From assembly GCA_037576195.1 (NCBI GenBank), contig CM075104.1, forward strand, positions 7,012,775 through 7,076,774: a stretch of DNA of 64,000 bases. The letters are read 5' to 3'. Source of the stretch: Phytoseiulus persimilis. Lineage: Eukaryota > Arthropoda > Arachnida > Mesostigmata > Phytoseiidae. The position numbers and the translations under genes were made by a program. Positions within the stretch are counted from its first letter, which is position 1. Each line of letters opens with the position of its first letter. This document shows, piece by piece, positions 43,363 to 56,424 of this stretch. The notes under the pieces are model-generated. The model was not told where the DNA came from. It saw only the letters and a program-made list of their open reading frames with translations, and searched no databases.

Positions 43363-43497
43363 CGAAATCAGAGAGAGAGTATGAGAGGGTCAGATGAGAG
43401 AGACGAAGGAGGAGCCAGGCTCTGATTTAACCGGGTCGCCGAGGTTCACTCGTTATTCATTCTGCATCGATTCAACAAAGTCGGAGATCCTACAAAC

Positions 43498-43992
43498 ATG
43501 CAGTGCTCTCAACTCTCCCCAAACGCCCAGAGCACCTCGTCTTCGTTGTCGCCATTCGCGGAGGAGTTCATCCCGGACGAATCGTCCCGCAGTACTCCGG
43601 ATTCCTTCACGGAGGGTTCCGCTGAAGGAGATCCCTCCAACTGCGATGTTGCAGATGGTGCAGAGGAGCTGGCAGGAGAAGTGACCGCGGAGGACTTCGC
43701 TGCCGAAATGATGGAGGGCCTCAGAACCTTCATAACAAATGTGACGCTGTCACCGGAGTTCTTCGAGGCCGAGTTGCTACCGCTACAGGAAACACTCGGC
43801 CGATTCTTTATCAACGGTGGCAGCGCCTATGAAGTGTTCAGCGTCATTGACGAGTATGACGCGAAGGTGGCGAAGTTCCGAGCTCTTGCTCCAAGACTCC
43901 GACAGATGGTGAGATCCTGTGTCAGGGCCTCCTCGAGCCCCCTCGCTTTGTATTACGTGGTCGAAACGGATCAATGGATCTACTACTGCTGA
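43498..43992 (+). CDS. 164-residue protein of unknown family, copy 3
   Basis: Complete frame. It is closest to the 21338 copy (Gly-Glu-Val-Thr at 60-63, Thr before DQW) with Asp at residue 27 (IPDESS). As in that copy, the upstream extension from 43394 is out of frame, supporting the internal ATG as the start. AATAAA is at 44063-44068. Confidence 0.5.
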   Translation: MQCSQLSPNAQSTSSSLSPFAEEFIPDESSRSTPDSFTEGSAEGDPSNCDVADGAEELAGEVTAEDFAAEMMEGLRTFITNVTLSPEFFEAELLPLQETLGRFFINGGSAYEVFSVIDEYDAKVAKFRALAPRLRQMVRSCVRASSSPLALYYVVETDQWIYYC

Positions 43993-44109
43993 AGCGGCCC
44001 ACCAGCGTATTTCCACACCAGATTCTCCAGTGTATATATTGTATGTTGAGTGTTGCAGCTCCAATAAATTCCCTTTTCATCGTTACCTCATGTTTGAGAG
44101 ATTCTTTTA

Positions 44110-45626
44110 ACACAAGGTTCGCAGATGAGGTTTGGACTGGCCTTCCAGAAACAAGCGAACATCCGGATTCGAGCTAGATCGATCATGCTGAGCTCATGTC
44201 CGACTCCCAGGAGCCGAGAACAGCAGTATGCGATATTTGGAGTTGATCAGGAACCGGAACTCGAGCTCAGACGATCGACAGTATGAAGGGTTCTGAACCG
44301 AGAGAAACACGCCGATTTCGGCCCCGTTTGCCAGAGCTTGAAAGGGAACAGGATGTCTGTCGAGAGCGTTTAGTTCAGAGCAGCGCTGCGTAATTGAGCG
44401 GACGATGCAATTCGAGGTTGGAAGTCAATCGCGGACTCCGTTGTCTCGCTCTCTCCGTGCGAGGAATGCATGTTCTTGAGCACTCATGCCTATTGGATCG
44501 TTCTTTCACCCGTGGGACAATATTCCCCATCGGAACGCGTCGTGGTGTCTTGTATTTGACTCTGTCCGGCTTCACTTGGAACGAGCCCGCCCTTCATCCA
44601 GCGAGGAATTCATCCACCCAATATGTTATCATGATTTCCCGATGATCGGCCAAGGTTCTTGAGCCCAGGAACCGGTCCGGTGTGATGAGCTCCGGAACCG
44701 GTCCGGTGTGATGAGCTCCGGATTCTAGATAATCAGCCACTCAAAACTCTCTTGTGGGACGAGGAGGGCATGTGTGGGGGTGACCACGTAGAGGATGTTG
44801 GTGCACTAAAACGGCAGCACAGGGTGCAAACAGCCGAGCCCGGGATCAGGCGCGACGGCGCTCGATGGCAGGACGATTCGCAGTCAGTAAGAAAGCATGA
44901 CTTTGGGGTCGAGCTGGGTCTGTAAGGTCGGTCCAAGACTACCCGTCAGAGTCCCCTCTGGATTCAGGATTCCAACATTCCTTTCTCGTTCAGCCGTTAA
45001 GAAATGCGAGGAACTCATTTACTCGATTTAAAGTCATGCGAAGGCGAAGAAGATGAACCCGGCCTTGGTCGAGCGAGAGATTGATTCATTTTAACTGAAC
45101 TCACGACTTCCTGATGGATGAGCACGCGTGATTCTCGACCTCAGAAACCGCTGTATCTATGAGATCAGCGCCGAATCTTCACAGAAAGGGCTCCAGAAAA
45201 ATAGTTATTCGGAGTTGGAGTTTGATCGGCGCATCGGACCCTGGGGTGCAGATTCGTTTTCACAGTGTGCTCGGGCTGGAATGGGATCTACGCAATCAAA
45301 TATGAGCCCTGGGAAGGAAGGTTCTCAACTCACTTGAGAGGATAATGTCATCGCACTGGTTTCTGACGATAGAAGACGAAACTAGGCAGTTGTCGGAGTA
45401 TCCCATGAAGCCGTTTGGAACCGCCAGCATGCCACTGGTTTCTCGAATAAGAGGAATATTTAGCCGTCCCGTGAACTAAGTTATGGCCAATTGCGGAAAC
45501 TTGTGGATAGTTGTGATGTTCTCCCCCGGGAGGACTGGCCCGATCTATTTCTGAAGGAGACTGAACAGTCATGAATGCGCTCAACGGAGGACTAGATGTC
45601 AGGATTCCTGACATCTAACCTGAGGA
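44110..45626. other. Array spacer, second subtype
   Basis: Equivalent to 21950-23480. It contains the 36-codon ORF (44283-44393), the 26-nt duplication (about 44669-44722) and the DLRNR module (45128-45337). A short deletion near 45358 relative to A1 removes part of the gcactggtggatg segment. Confidence 0.55.
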
Positions 45627-47193
45627 ACCTAAGGGGCCAGGGATATGATGTCTGCAGCACCATGAACGGGTCTTCCAGAGGACTCCAGGCAGAGATACAA
45701 TACAAGCTGTCGTTCCACAAGAGTTGTGTTTCCACTGCGCGAGCCATCCCGTGCATCTTGTAACTGTGCATTCTAGCGAGCTCGTACCAATACGGTCAGC
45801 GGCCGGATTGATGGCCAATGTCTGCGCTTTCTTATCAAGCTCCTGTGTGCGTGTGAGACTTGTGCAAGATCTGGTGAAAACCCACGCGCGTTCTTCGAGC
45901 AAGCGTAGGCTGAAGCCTCTCTGTGCCATTCGATGGGTGGAGAGTCATCTTGCGTTCATCACCTTCAGAGAACTTCTCTCACCCATCAGTCATGCTCAAA
46001 GAGGGCTCAGGCAAGGAATCGGGGATGCCGTTTTTCGAGCCCATCAGATGCTCAGTTCGATCTCTAGATGCGAGTTCGTAACATCTCTGCTCATCATAGA
46101 AACCTTCTCTTCACTCTCTTTGACTCTATCCACCAGTCTCCAAGCGAAAGAACTTGACATCTTCGCTGCACTGGGGACCGCGGACAGCGTCCTCTCAGTT
46201 TTGAGGCAACGGCGAACGGATGCGGACGTTGTATTCAGAACAGTCTTCGGAGAGATCTCGCAGCTCTGCGCTGATCTAGATATCGACGCCCGCGTGCCTT
46301 CCTTGTGTGAGCGACAAACTCGGAGAGAGAATCATTCATCTCTCTAATACGATTGAGGATTATTCCCGAGTTTCGATCCACCTCCCATACCTCGATAGCT
46401 CGATTGAAGGATTCATATCAATGTTCGCTGATTCGAGTCAAGATGTTCTGAAAGTACCATGCTTGGTGCCGAAATGGTTCTTGTGCGTTTGGCCCCCTCT
46501 TCTAAAATCACAGCCGGCTAACCCGCCAGCCGACAGCCAACGATGGCTGACGCGGCGGCGGCTGGAACGCCGCTTCCAGAGGCGCGATATTCGAACTGCC
46601 TGAGGAAACTCTGACCCGTTTCTTAACTTCGTCTTCTTCCTCCGTCTCCTTTCTCCCTGTACCGCCGGCTGACGGGCTGAGAACTCGCCATTTAGGCTGT
46701 TTTTCGCGCCGCTTCCGAAGAGGGGGCCAAACGCACAAGTACCGCCGAAATTAATGGTGAAGTCCTCTTTCCAAGACTTGCTCGACACGATAGACTTCTA
46801 TGAACCCGAACTGTGGTAACAGCATCGTACGAGGCGAATCCGATCGCTGGAAAGCCAAATGAGTCACTTGCCCTCGGAATGAACTTCCTGAGAGCCTGAT
46901 CGAAGCTCTCAATCACTGCTCTCGGCTGAATGCCCGGGAATTTTTTACTTCTTCAAATATTCCCTACCTTACCCGTGACAACTGCCTCCCCGCAACAAAG
47001 TTTCAGCAGTCTGAGACTGCCTAAAACGTATCTAAGGTCTGTAATGGATGGAGAGCGTCTCAACGGATCGGCTTCCATGGACATTCAACGTGAAATTCCG
47101 GTCATGCCAGAAGAAGTCCTTGATCTCATCGCGACGGATCCAGGGAAACTGGACATGATCCTCTGGAAGTCCAGAAATACAATTCGATATTAG
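45627..47193 (+). pseudogene. hAT-like transposase pseudogene, copy 2
   Basis: As at 23481-25055 but without the 8-base insertion, so one frame (45724-46347) runs from FHCASHPVHLV through LKPLCAIRWVESH to the SLCERQTRREN segment. The C-terminal dimerisation domain is at 46974-47128. The MITE interrupts it at 46480-46739. Other frame changes remain, and the N-terminus is missing. Confidence 0.85.
46480..46739. mobile_element. 260-bp MITE inside the hAT pseudogene, copy 2
   Basis: Identical ends and position to 24342-24601. Confidence 0.8.
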
Positions 47194-47578
47194 CGCTCTA
47201 TCATTCAATTGCGCGTTGAACTGTTATTCTGTTCAGAATCTTGTATATGAGAATCATCATTCGTCAGAGTGTACTAGCATGAAGGCTGGAGCAAGAACTC
47301 ATTGGGTGAAAACGCTATTCTTGTGTGATGAAGCTAATTTCATAAAATTTCGGTGGTCGAGTCCGAGATATGGTGACGATGGGTATGGCTAATACACTAT
47401 CCATTCTGGAGGGAAGCAGTGTTGTTCTATTAGGTAGGTCAGAAAGTTCTTTCCGACTTCGATCTGAGTTACCGAATGCTTTCCTCGTATTTAATTTCTT
47501 GCCGGAGCTCACAACACCTGATCATGTTTCCGGGCACGAAAAAATCCCAGATGCTGAGTAGAAGATACCGAAAAGACT

Positions 47579-49253
47579 AGGACTACACGGAGGGAGCACG
47601 CCAGGGATGATATCCGACAGCAAGAGAATTCTTAAGAGATGGAAACGGGAGAAGGACCCGGTCCTATCTCTTCAAATAAGAATAACCGCATCGTCGACCA
47701 GCTGACTGTGAGGCATCGCCCCGTACGAAGGGTCTCCTACCATATTTGGAATGAAGATACAGCAGGAAGTTTGTCGACGGAAATTAATCAATCGATTAGA
47801 TATTCTACATCTCCATATGGTTCTCTATGTGCCTCTCGAACCGAAACTCAGCTTCTCTCGGAGTCCGAGTGGGAGCTCGAAGCAGGTAGTGTGCTACTCT
47901 CAACGAGTCAAACACCCATTGCATGTCCTGCTGCTTTCCTTCGCTATTCTTCGGATACATTACCAAAATCGAGGAGGTAGTACAAAGGGAGTGGGAACAC
48001 GTTACTGTGGCTAGGAATTTCGATGCCCACTTTAAAACTTGAGGGGATGCCTATTCCACAGCAAAAGGGAGAGAACTCGAAGGAAGACTCGCAGCGGCGG
48101 ACCTGTATATCATTAATGAGGGGACCATCCCGACCTTCATGTCAGGGAACAGGAAATCATGTGTCGATATCACAACGAGCTCTCGGCTGGCGGATGTGGG
48201 ATTGAGAAGACAAGCACAAAATCGGATCGTTTACCTACGCGAAAGGACACCTTTGTTCGTCTAAGACCTGATGGAGCGATACGACCTCCAAGGAACGGAG
48301 GCGTCGAGTGAATTCATTCGCATGTACGAACACAAGCTGTCATCAGTCGACCATGAGTTCCTCTACACCACTGGAATGACAACCACCGAATGGAGAGGAC
48401 CGAGTCAGAGGACCCCGTGTCCAGACTTGCCGACCACGGTTTCTACGCTCAACTTCGTATGAAGAAAGTGTACCACGAGCCGGATTATGATCGCCAATGT
48501 CAGAGATGAGGACTATCACGCTCGAAATACCATGCGATTCACTGTAGACCAGTCAGGAGCATTGCCAGTCTAGCGGGGATAGAGTAGTCAGAAAACAGGG
48601 TGTGAAAGAATATGCAAATTATGTATCGTGAGAAATCTGTAACAGATGACGATATATCGAAGGCATAACCCTACATGCCAATCCGGTCTCGAGACCGGAA
48701 GCACTCATATTCCAGGGAGATAGCGTCGATGTGTCTCCTCCCCGAATCGTTCTCAGATCCGTCGTCGAGGATATCTACTGCACCCGTGACGATATGCTTC
48801 CATGCCAGCCGTAACTGTTCCTATCCGCCCCAACCTCAACTACCGCGAGCCCTCTTAACATATTCGTTATGTATTCTCCGTGCCACATTACGGCAATCAC
48901 AACAGCATCCTCCCTGTCGGAAGCTCGTCAGTTGAAAGCGGCAATTCACTTCAATCCTAAGATCCATGAAGAGGCAAAGAAGAGGATCGCGCCCTTCAAC
49001 CTCGATACAGGAGACTGAGACCCGACCGTGAGAAAAGAGGAAGGAATCAAGGAGGAAACCCTGAGAAAGTGGCAAACATCTCCGAAGGTCAGGTGGACCC
49101 ACGAATGCATTCCGGGCATTGGCAAGTGGATCCAGCGCGAGCACGGGGACCTAACGTCTCCTTCCAGGGGAGACTGCGTCGACTTGGACTTCCTCTTGAG
49201 GGCCGCTTCATCCCGGCGCAGACGGCGCGAGCGAGCCGAGAAACACTCACCGA
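47579..49253 (+). pseudogene. R1/I-like LINE remnant, copy 2
   Basis: As at 25441-27115. The endonuclease blocks lie near 47995-48200 and the post-RT segment near 49057-49150, with the same in-frame stop. Confidence 0.75.
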
Positions 49254-50674
49254 ACGAAGTAAGTATGACCGCTAGTTTGCATGACATAGAGTCGTTTCCA
49301 CTGCTGAGCTGTGGCCACGGCCTGAAATTCGAAAATGCTCCCAGGACAAACGAATATGCATACGATACAATCTCACAAAGTGAAACCCAATATTTCTCAT
49401 TGATGCCCATCGGTTCGCCCTGCCTCAGCCACAACGAAGGCGAATCCCCGCGCATCCGATCGGGCACACCGACCGTGGTCACTAGTCGTGACTCACAACT
49501 CCCGTGTGTATATCCGAGGTTCTTCTCCCTCAATCGGGGATACCGAGAACGTTGGGTTCTGGGTAAGGCGCCGGAGGGTGCAGTGCATGTCCCTGGTTCA
49601 AGGGGGGATGTTCACTACAACTGTATATCTGCTCCCGGGGCCCGTATCTGCTCTTCTGTGGCAACTAGAAACTATCTGAAGTGAGCCCCGAGTGGAGGAG
49701 GCTTCAAGCTACTCACAGTAGAAAATTGAGACGTAACTTCGTTTCTTCCCCCGTCCAGCGTCCAGAATTCGCGGTTTTGCCCTGATTCTCCCTAGCCAGG
49801 ATGAGATAGAGGGCTGTTTCTTTTTTGAAACGGTGGATAATTTTCTCATCTTGAACTATATTTATGGCAATCCGGCTCCGAGGGCAATTAAAACATTTGA
49901 GATACACATACTGAAAAAGTCAAAGTTTGCTTGATGACGAATTTCTCTGAGACTCCGCTTTCGCTGGGTATCATCCTCGTTCGAATCGAAATCGAAATTG
50001 GTGCATCTGGCGTGGAGATATCAGGGAGATGGTGGTCGGAAATGGGCCGGACCACGATTCCGAGAAATCGGGCCTCGAAATTGGTGATCACCGGAGTAAA
50101 GGCTCGCCATTTCTTGTGGTTTCCACCTGATTTCCCGGCACCAGAACCAGCTGGAGATTTCAATCATCCTTTGAAATGTAGGTGATTGATTCCTCTCGAA
50201 GATGAACTAGAACTATCGGGATCCGAACTGGGTAAGTTTTTTAAAATCGATGAGGAAGATGCAAAAGAACATTTTTTCTCGTTTGTCTAGCGATCCTCTC
50301 AAAGAGGACACGTCCGATCGCCATAATTCTAGTTAATCTAACAGCCATATTCACCAGCAACCGATTGAAACAAACCGCTCCAAAATCGATGACTCCCACG
50401 AGTAGAAATCAGGGAAACGGTGGACCTGGTTTGACCAAAGTCTCCCGCCTTGTTCGGCCTCTCTCGATGCCTCTGATGGTTCTGACCCCATTTCTCGGCA
50501 ATGGAACCAGCTAGAGACCTCAATTTTGTTTTGGGATGGAGCTGATGAATTTCTCTCGGAACTGAATTGGAACTTTCGGGATCCGAGCCGGAGAATATTT
50601 CTGGAATCCGACTCTTGGAGCCATCGGTCGAATATCTCCCCTGTTTTCGGATAAAGAGCAGGGAAGTGTCATAT
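49254..50674. other. No recognised gene
   Basis: Equivalent to 27116-28537. It contains the diverged direct repeat pair and ends with the purine tract and ATAT target. Confidence 0.35.
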
Positions 50675-51159
50675 TGTAACGAGGTTTCCGCTATCTGCGA
50701 AAGCTCGCTCACAGGGCGTCCTAGCGACCTGGGGAATGGATGGGCCGTCGCTCCCAGAGTAAGTAGGCGAACTTACTCGGACACAATTCGGAAGTGTGGG
50801 AGGGCGAGGTCGGACGGGTCTTGGGACGCTGGCCAGGGCGAGGACGGGACGTTGGGTCAGGGCACAATTACTCTCACAGCGGAGCGGGGCGCTTCAACTC
50901 TAAAGCTAGGGCTGTTGGGTTGGGAGAAAGGGACGGGCGTGAGGGTCCACAATTCGACTCCACTGTCTTCGTCTCGTCGTCTCTTTTTTATTCAGTCTCT
51001 CCTCTCTCGCCTTACTCTCGCTCCCTACACGTCTAGCGCACAGAATCGCTTGCATGTGACGTACATGTGGTCTCCCCTGACTGCTCTCTGGCTACCTGTC
51101 CAGATACGGTCGTCTTTGGAGTACCTCGACTGAATGTGGCTTCCTTGAGCTTCATGACA
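50675..51159 (-). mobile_element. Solo LTR of family E3, copy 2
   Basis: As at 28538-29022, with the same ATAT flanks (50671-50674, 51160-51163). Confidence 0.75.
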
Positions 51160-51163
51160 ATAT

Positions 51164-53303
51164 TGTAGGATTGTAAATGATCTCGCCCCGTGTAGCTCCA
51201 GCCTTAGGTACCGCTCATTGTTCCCGCCTCCGGTAGAGAGCGCCCCAGCCATCTCGGAGAAGATGGTGCGAGGGCGGAATTGGAAAGGAGAATTAGAGGC
51301 TGATCGTAGAGAGAGAACAGAGAATCACTTTTTCGGCACGCGCGTTCGAGATTGGTCGCAACAGCGATACCCAATCAAGGACAGAAGAGCCAGCGAATAA
51401 ACTGAGTGAAATCCCCGACCCTGCAACCTTACAAGTGGTGGAGATGCGGGGTAAAGCTTCAACAGCGACTAGACGAGGCCAGAGATCTCGCAAAACAACT
51501 GGCAGCCAAGGAGAAAGACGTCAACAAGACAGCGTACGATAGAGATCGTAGGACAACACCGTTCCAGCCCGGAGATTTGGTTTGGCTCCACGTACCGCTA
51601 CGGAAGGTCGGCCAGTCGGACAAACTACAAAGCCCCTTCTTCGGACCGTTTAGGATAGGCGAACAAAAAGGCCCGGAAACGTTTTTGATCATCCCCGAAC
51701 CCGGGGCGAAACTACCGGGACCAAGGACGAAACCACATGTGGTCCACTCTTCGCGCCTGAAAATGGTAGTAACCGCGGAAAGCCAAGCGAGTTTAGCTCA
51801 TCAAGACGAACAGATCAAAGAAGCCGACAGCTCTACAGAACCAGCCCAGGAGATTGACCTAGCACAGGATGAACCAGCACACACCGATCCGGCACCGATT
51901 GATCCAGCGCCCAGTGGTCCAGCACACGTCGATCCAACAACCTTCGGTCCAGCATCCAACGATCCAGCCCGGGAGACTAATAGAGAAGAAGCCAGAAGAT
52001 ATCCCACGAGGAACCGCAAACGGCCCGAGTATTGGGCGGAAGCAAACCAACTGAGCGGCGACAAGAACCGGGTCGGTTCTTCATTAGTAGGGGGGTCATG
52101 TAGGATTGTAAATGATCTCGCCCCGTGTAGCTCCAGCCCTAGGTACCGCTCATTGTTCCCGCCTCCGCTAGAGAGCGCCCCAGCCATCTCGGAGAAGATG
52201 GTGCGAGGGCGGAATTGGAAAGGAGAATTAGAGGCTGATCGTAGAGAGAGAACAGAGAATCACTTTTTCGGCACGCGCGTTCGAGATTGGTCGCAACAGC
52301 GATACCCAATCAAGGACAGAAGAGCCAGCGAATAAACTGAGTGAAATCCCCGACCCTGCAACCTTACAAGTGGTGGAGATGCGGGGTAAAGCTTCAACAG
52401 CGACTAGACGAGGCCAGAGATCTCGCAAAACAACTGGCAGCCAAGGAGAAAGACGTCAACAAGACAGCGTACGATAGAGATCGTAGGACAACACCGTTCC
52501 AGCCCGGAGATCTGGTTTGGCTCCACGTACCGCTACGGAAGGTCGGCCAGTCGGACAAACTACAAAGCCCCTTCTTCGGACCGTTTAGGATAGGCGAACA
52601 AAAAGGCCCGGAAACGTTTTTGATCATCCCCGAACCCGGGGCGAAACTACCGGGACCAAGGACGAAACCACATGTGGTCCACTCTTCGCGCCTGAAAATG
52701 GTAGTAACCGCGGAAAGCCAAGCGAGTTTAGCTCATCAAGACGAACAGATCAAAGAAGCCGACAGCTCTACAGAACCAGCCCAGGAGATTGACCTAGCAC
52801 AGGATGAACCAGCACACACCGATCCGGCACCGATTGATCCAGCGCCCAGTGGTCCAGCACACGTCGATCCAACAACCTTCGGTCCAGCATCCAACGATCC
52901 AGCCCGGGAGACTAATAGAGAAGAAGCCAGAAGATATCCCACGAGGAACCGCAAACGGCCCGAGTATTGGGCGGAAGCAAACCAACTGAGCGGCGACAAG
53001 AACCGGGTCGGTTCTTCATTAGAAGGGGGGTCATGTAGGATTGTAAATGATCTCGCCCCGTGTAGCTCCAGCCCTAGGTACCGCTCATTGTTCCCGCCTC
53101 CGCTAGAGAGCGCCCCAGCCATCTCGGAGAAGATGGTGCGAGGGCGGAATTGGAAAGGAGAATTAGAGGCTGATCGTAGAGAGAGAACAGAGAATCACTT
53201 TTTCGGCACGCGCGTTCGAGATTGGTCGCAACAGCGATACCCAATCAAGGACAGAAGAGCCAGCGAATAAACTGAGTGAAATCCCCGACCCTGCAACCTT
53301 ACA
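51164..53303 (+). mobile_element. E2 derivative expanded to three LTRs
   Basis: The order is LTR (51164-51433), integrase C-terminal segment (51434-52098), LTR (52099-52368), integrase C-terminal segment (52369-53033), LTR (53034-53303). The repeat period is 935 bp. The outer flanks are the same ATAT duplication as in A1, so one insertion grew by unequal exchange between LTRs rather than inserting again. PBS-like and purine tracts are present in each unit. The last purine tract reads agaaggggggtca instead of agtaggggggtca. Confidence 0.9.
51445..53033 (+). pseudogene. Two integrase C-terminal remnants in tandem
   Basis: Each 665-bp internal segment (51434-52098 and 52369-53033) carries the open frame described at 29308: the PFQPGDLVWLHVP block, the GPFRIGEQKGP block and the Pro-rich tail. 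Both frames run on into the following LTR and stop inside it (52333-52335 and 53268-53270). The two segments are almost identical. Confidence 0.8.
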
Positions 53304-53307
53304 ATAT

Positions 53308-53452
53308 GATTCAGCCTTAAGTATGGGAGATAAGGGACTACTTTTTCAACCATAAATTCACCCAGAATTCACAGTCATCGATGGAATTTTCCCTAATTAG
53401 TAGTTCCAGTTCAACTCCAACAACAAATACTACATGGTGTCAGAGAGGTGAA
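53308..53452 (+). promoter_or_regulatory. Possible short LTR end and tRNA-Leu-type PBS, copy 2
   Basis: As at 30236-30380. The PBS-like TGGTGTCAG starts at 53435. Confidence 0.4.
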
Positions 53453-53483
53453 TCCAACGCGGCAACCTTCTTCAAACGTCAGT

Positions 53484-54376
53484 ATGCTGGAAACATCCGA
53501 AATATCAACCTCAATAGCAACGATGCCTAAGCCCCCTAATGTGAAACGAGGAAATCTCGCAGAATCCTGGCGCCGTTTTGTATCAGATTTCAAAATCTAC
53601 GCGACGCTCACACATTTGGATTAACAGACAGCTGAGTACTGGACAGTTCTCGGAGATGGATGGACAGGAACGAGGTGGATGAAGAACTACCATACGACGA
53701 ACTGATCCAAAAGATCGCAGAAAAGACAGGAGAGGCCACAATGGAGGCCATGGCCGATTTCTACTTCTGGCAAAGTGAGAAGGATCAGAAAGCAGGAGAG
53801 CCGTTCGAAACTTTCTACGAAAGAATAAAGACGGTGGCGCGCACCTGCGCTTTCAGCAAGTTGGAGGATCGAATGATAAAGTCAAACTTGTGGTTGGCAT
53901 ACACAGTCGAGAAATCCAACGCATGCTGCTAGCCGAGGATCACGATCTGGATTCGGCTGTAAAAAGATGTCGGGGGTTTGAGGCCGGCGACCCGGGCGCG
54001 CGAACCATCAAGGGTGACTCATCAAGGTCCATCAAGTCGTGAACAAATAGCGGCTATCGGAAGAGGACCCTGCAGCCGATGTGGCTACAAGCATGGAAGG
54101 AACTCATGTTCGGCAGACGGAAAGTTATGCTCAAGATGCTTCAGGCCAGGACACCTCAGTCGCGTTTGCCGATCGGCCATCAACGAAACTGGCAATAGAA
54201 GCATTTGGCGCCGGCACGACGGAAAAAAGAACCACGACACGAGATCAAAGAGACGAATATGGTCGATTAATCGGGAACAGGACGAGGACTCCTCCGACAC
54301 AGACAGCGAAGATTCCAGTATCAACGGTATACGAATAGCAAGCATTGACAAACACCAGCGGGGAAGGAAATCCTGA
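53484..54376 (+). pseudogene. Gypsy gag pseudogene, copy 2
   Basis: As at 30412-31304, with the same early TAA, the same frame changes and both zinc knuckles (about 54068-54160). Confidence 0.85.
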
Positions 54377-55292
54377 GCATCGCTTCCCAGAAAGTACGGT
54401 GCACATTGGATACAGGGGCTGATGTCAGTGGATTGCCACAAGAATTCATCGACCACCGAAGAAAGCAAAGAACACCGATAGCGGCGAACCGGGTCGAAAC
54501 CAGGCTGCTCTCGTACTTCGGGGAGGCTTACGACTTTCGCCAGACGGTGAACCTTCCGCTATCTCACAAAAGCATCAATGAGGTCGAGAAATTTCACATA
54601 GTGGACGGACCTGTGGCGCCCACAATCTGTGGAGACACGGCAGAGACGTTGGGCATATTCAAAAGAGTGCGATCCTTAACCGAGGATGCGGGAACATTGG
54701 AACACTGGAGAAACAGATTTCCGGCAGCCGTCAACGGAATCGGCAACATAAAAAACTTCAAGTCCAGCATTCAACTGAAAGACGACTACAGACCCGTGAT
54801 AAGCCCGTGTCGTCCTATACCGGTCAAGTACGAGGAAGCAGCAACGAAGGAACTTGAACGAATGATCGACAAGGGAGTTATTCGGCCAGGGGAGCAACAC
54901 ACGGAGTTCGTTTCAAACCTTACCATCACCCAGAAGGCCAACGGAAAAATTCGGGTTTGCCTTGATCCGACGCACCCGAACAAAGCCATACAGAGAGGTC
55001 CACATCCTACGAAGCGACTCGATCAGATCTCATCGAAACTCTCCGGCGCGAGATACTTCTCAACAGTGGATGCGGATGAAGGATTTTGGCAAGTACAGCT
55101 GGACGAAAAAGCCACACTTATGTACATTCACCAGCCCCTTGGGAAGATTCAGATTCTTAAAAATGCCTTACGACATCGTTTGTGCTTCGGACGTCTTCCA
55201 ACGCCCAACAGACGAGCTGTTTGCAAACTTGGAGGGCGCCAGCGCAGTGGTTGACGATATCCTGGTTTGGGGCTCCATGAAAGAGGAACACG
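54377..55292 (+). pseudogene. Gypsy protease-RT pseudogene, truncated by E3
   Basis: The protease LDTGADVSGLP lies at 54406. The RT runs to just after the VVDDILVWGS box and stops matching at 55292, after gaggaacacg. The LDAYEG segment reads VDADEGFWQV here. The frame change near 55119 is shared with all other copies. Confidence 0.85.
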
Positions 55293-56372
55293 TGCTTATG
55301 AACCGAAAAATGAAGAATATTTCTTAAAATTAAGAGAGATGTCGAATAATTTTATTCAAAAATACTTGACGGAAGAGGGAATGTACAACGAGCCCCGAAC
55401 GATCAGAAACTTAGAAGCAGAACAATCATCCGTTCCGACCCGCCTCACAACGACCCAGTCCCTAACGTCCGATCCTGAACGATACGAATTGGATTCTTGA
55501 GTCAACCACTCAACGGCGCAACGTCCAGGACCCGCTGGAACGAACCTCATCGCCTTCGACCAGTCGCAACGCAAAAACCCAGGCAAGAAAATGGCTATCG
55601 ATCTCGGACCGAAACTCTTGATCGCCGAAACACTGCCCTACGGAACAACCCAAAAAGTTGCCGATTTTTCCAGTAAGCAAGCTGTTCTCGCAACATCGCG
55701 TCCCGAGGCCTTCATCAGCAACCGATACCCAGCGTGCACGTCTCACTTGTTACGAGAGGTGAAGGCGGTCTACCAGCTAGAGCATCGGAGAACGACAGCG
55801 AAGCCGCACGCGAAAGAACAGGCAATAACGCAGGACCCCGCAATGGTTGTCGGAGTCTCAAAGTTGAAAGCCCAAGAGCCGGGCCGGCTCTTCTCGAGGA
55901 GGGAGGCAGTGTCATGAAGCTCAAGGAAGCCACATTCAGTCGAGGTACTCCAAAGACGATCGTATCTGGACAGGTAGCCAGAGAGCAGTCAGCGGAGACC
56001 ACATGTACGTCACATGCAAGCGATTCTGTGCGCAAGACGTGTAGGGAGCGAGAGTAAGGCGAGAGAGAAGAGACTGAATAAAAAAGAGACGACGAGACGA
56101 AGACAGTGGAGTCGAATTGTGGACCCTCACGCCCGTCCCTTTCTTCCACCCCAACAGCCCTAGCTCTAGAGTTGAAGCGCCCCCGCTCCGCTCTAAGAGT
56201 AATTGTGCCCTTACCCAGCGTCCCAAGACCCGTCCGACCTCGCCCTTCCACGCTTCCGAATTGTGTCCGAGTAGGTTCGCCTACTTACTCTGGTAGCGAC
56301 GGCCTATCCATCCCCCAGGTCGCTAGGACGCCCTGTGAGCGAGCTTTAGCAGATAGCGGAAACCTCGTTACA
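55293..56372 (+). mobile_element. E3 element 3' end with LTR
   Basis: The 3' LTR is 55910-56372 (TGTCATGAAG...CTCGTTACA, 463 bp), preceded by the purine tract cgaggagggaggcag. The 617 bp before it (55293-55909) are internal E3 sequence. An open frame 55591-55917 (ADFSSKQAVLATSRPEA) is not recognisable. The junctions cut the E1 RT at 55292 and meet the gtattgtggg start of the 164-codon module at 56373. In the other units that stretch is E1 RT and RNase H, so this was a replacement, not a simple insertion. Confidence 0.65.
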
Positions 56373-56424
56373 GTATTGTGGGAACGCAAATGGATCGGAC
56401 AGATGATCCGGTCGTTTCGGGTAG

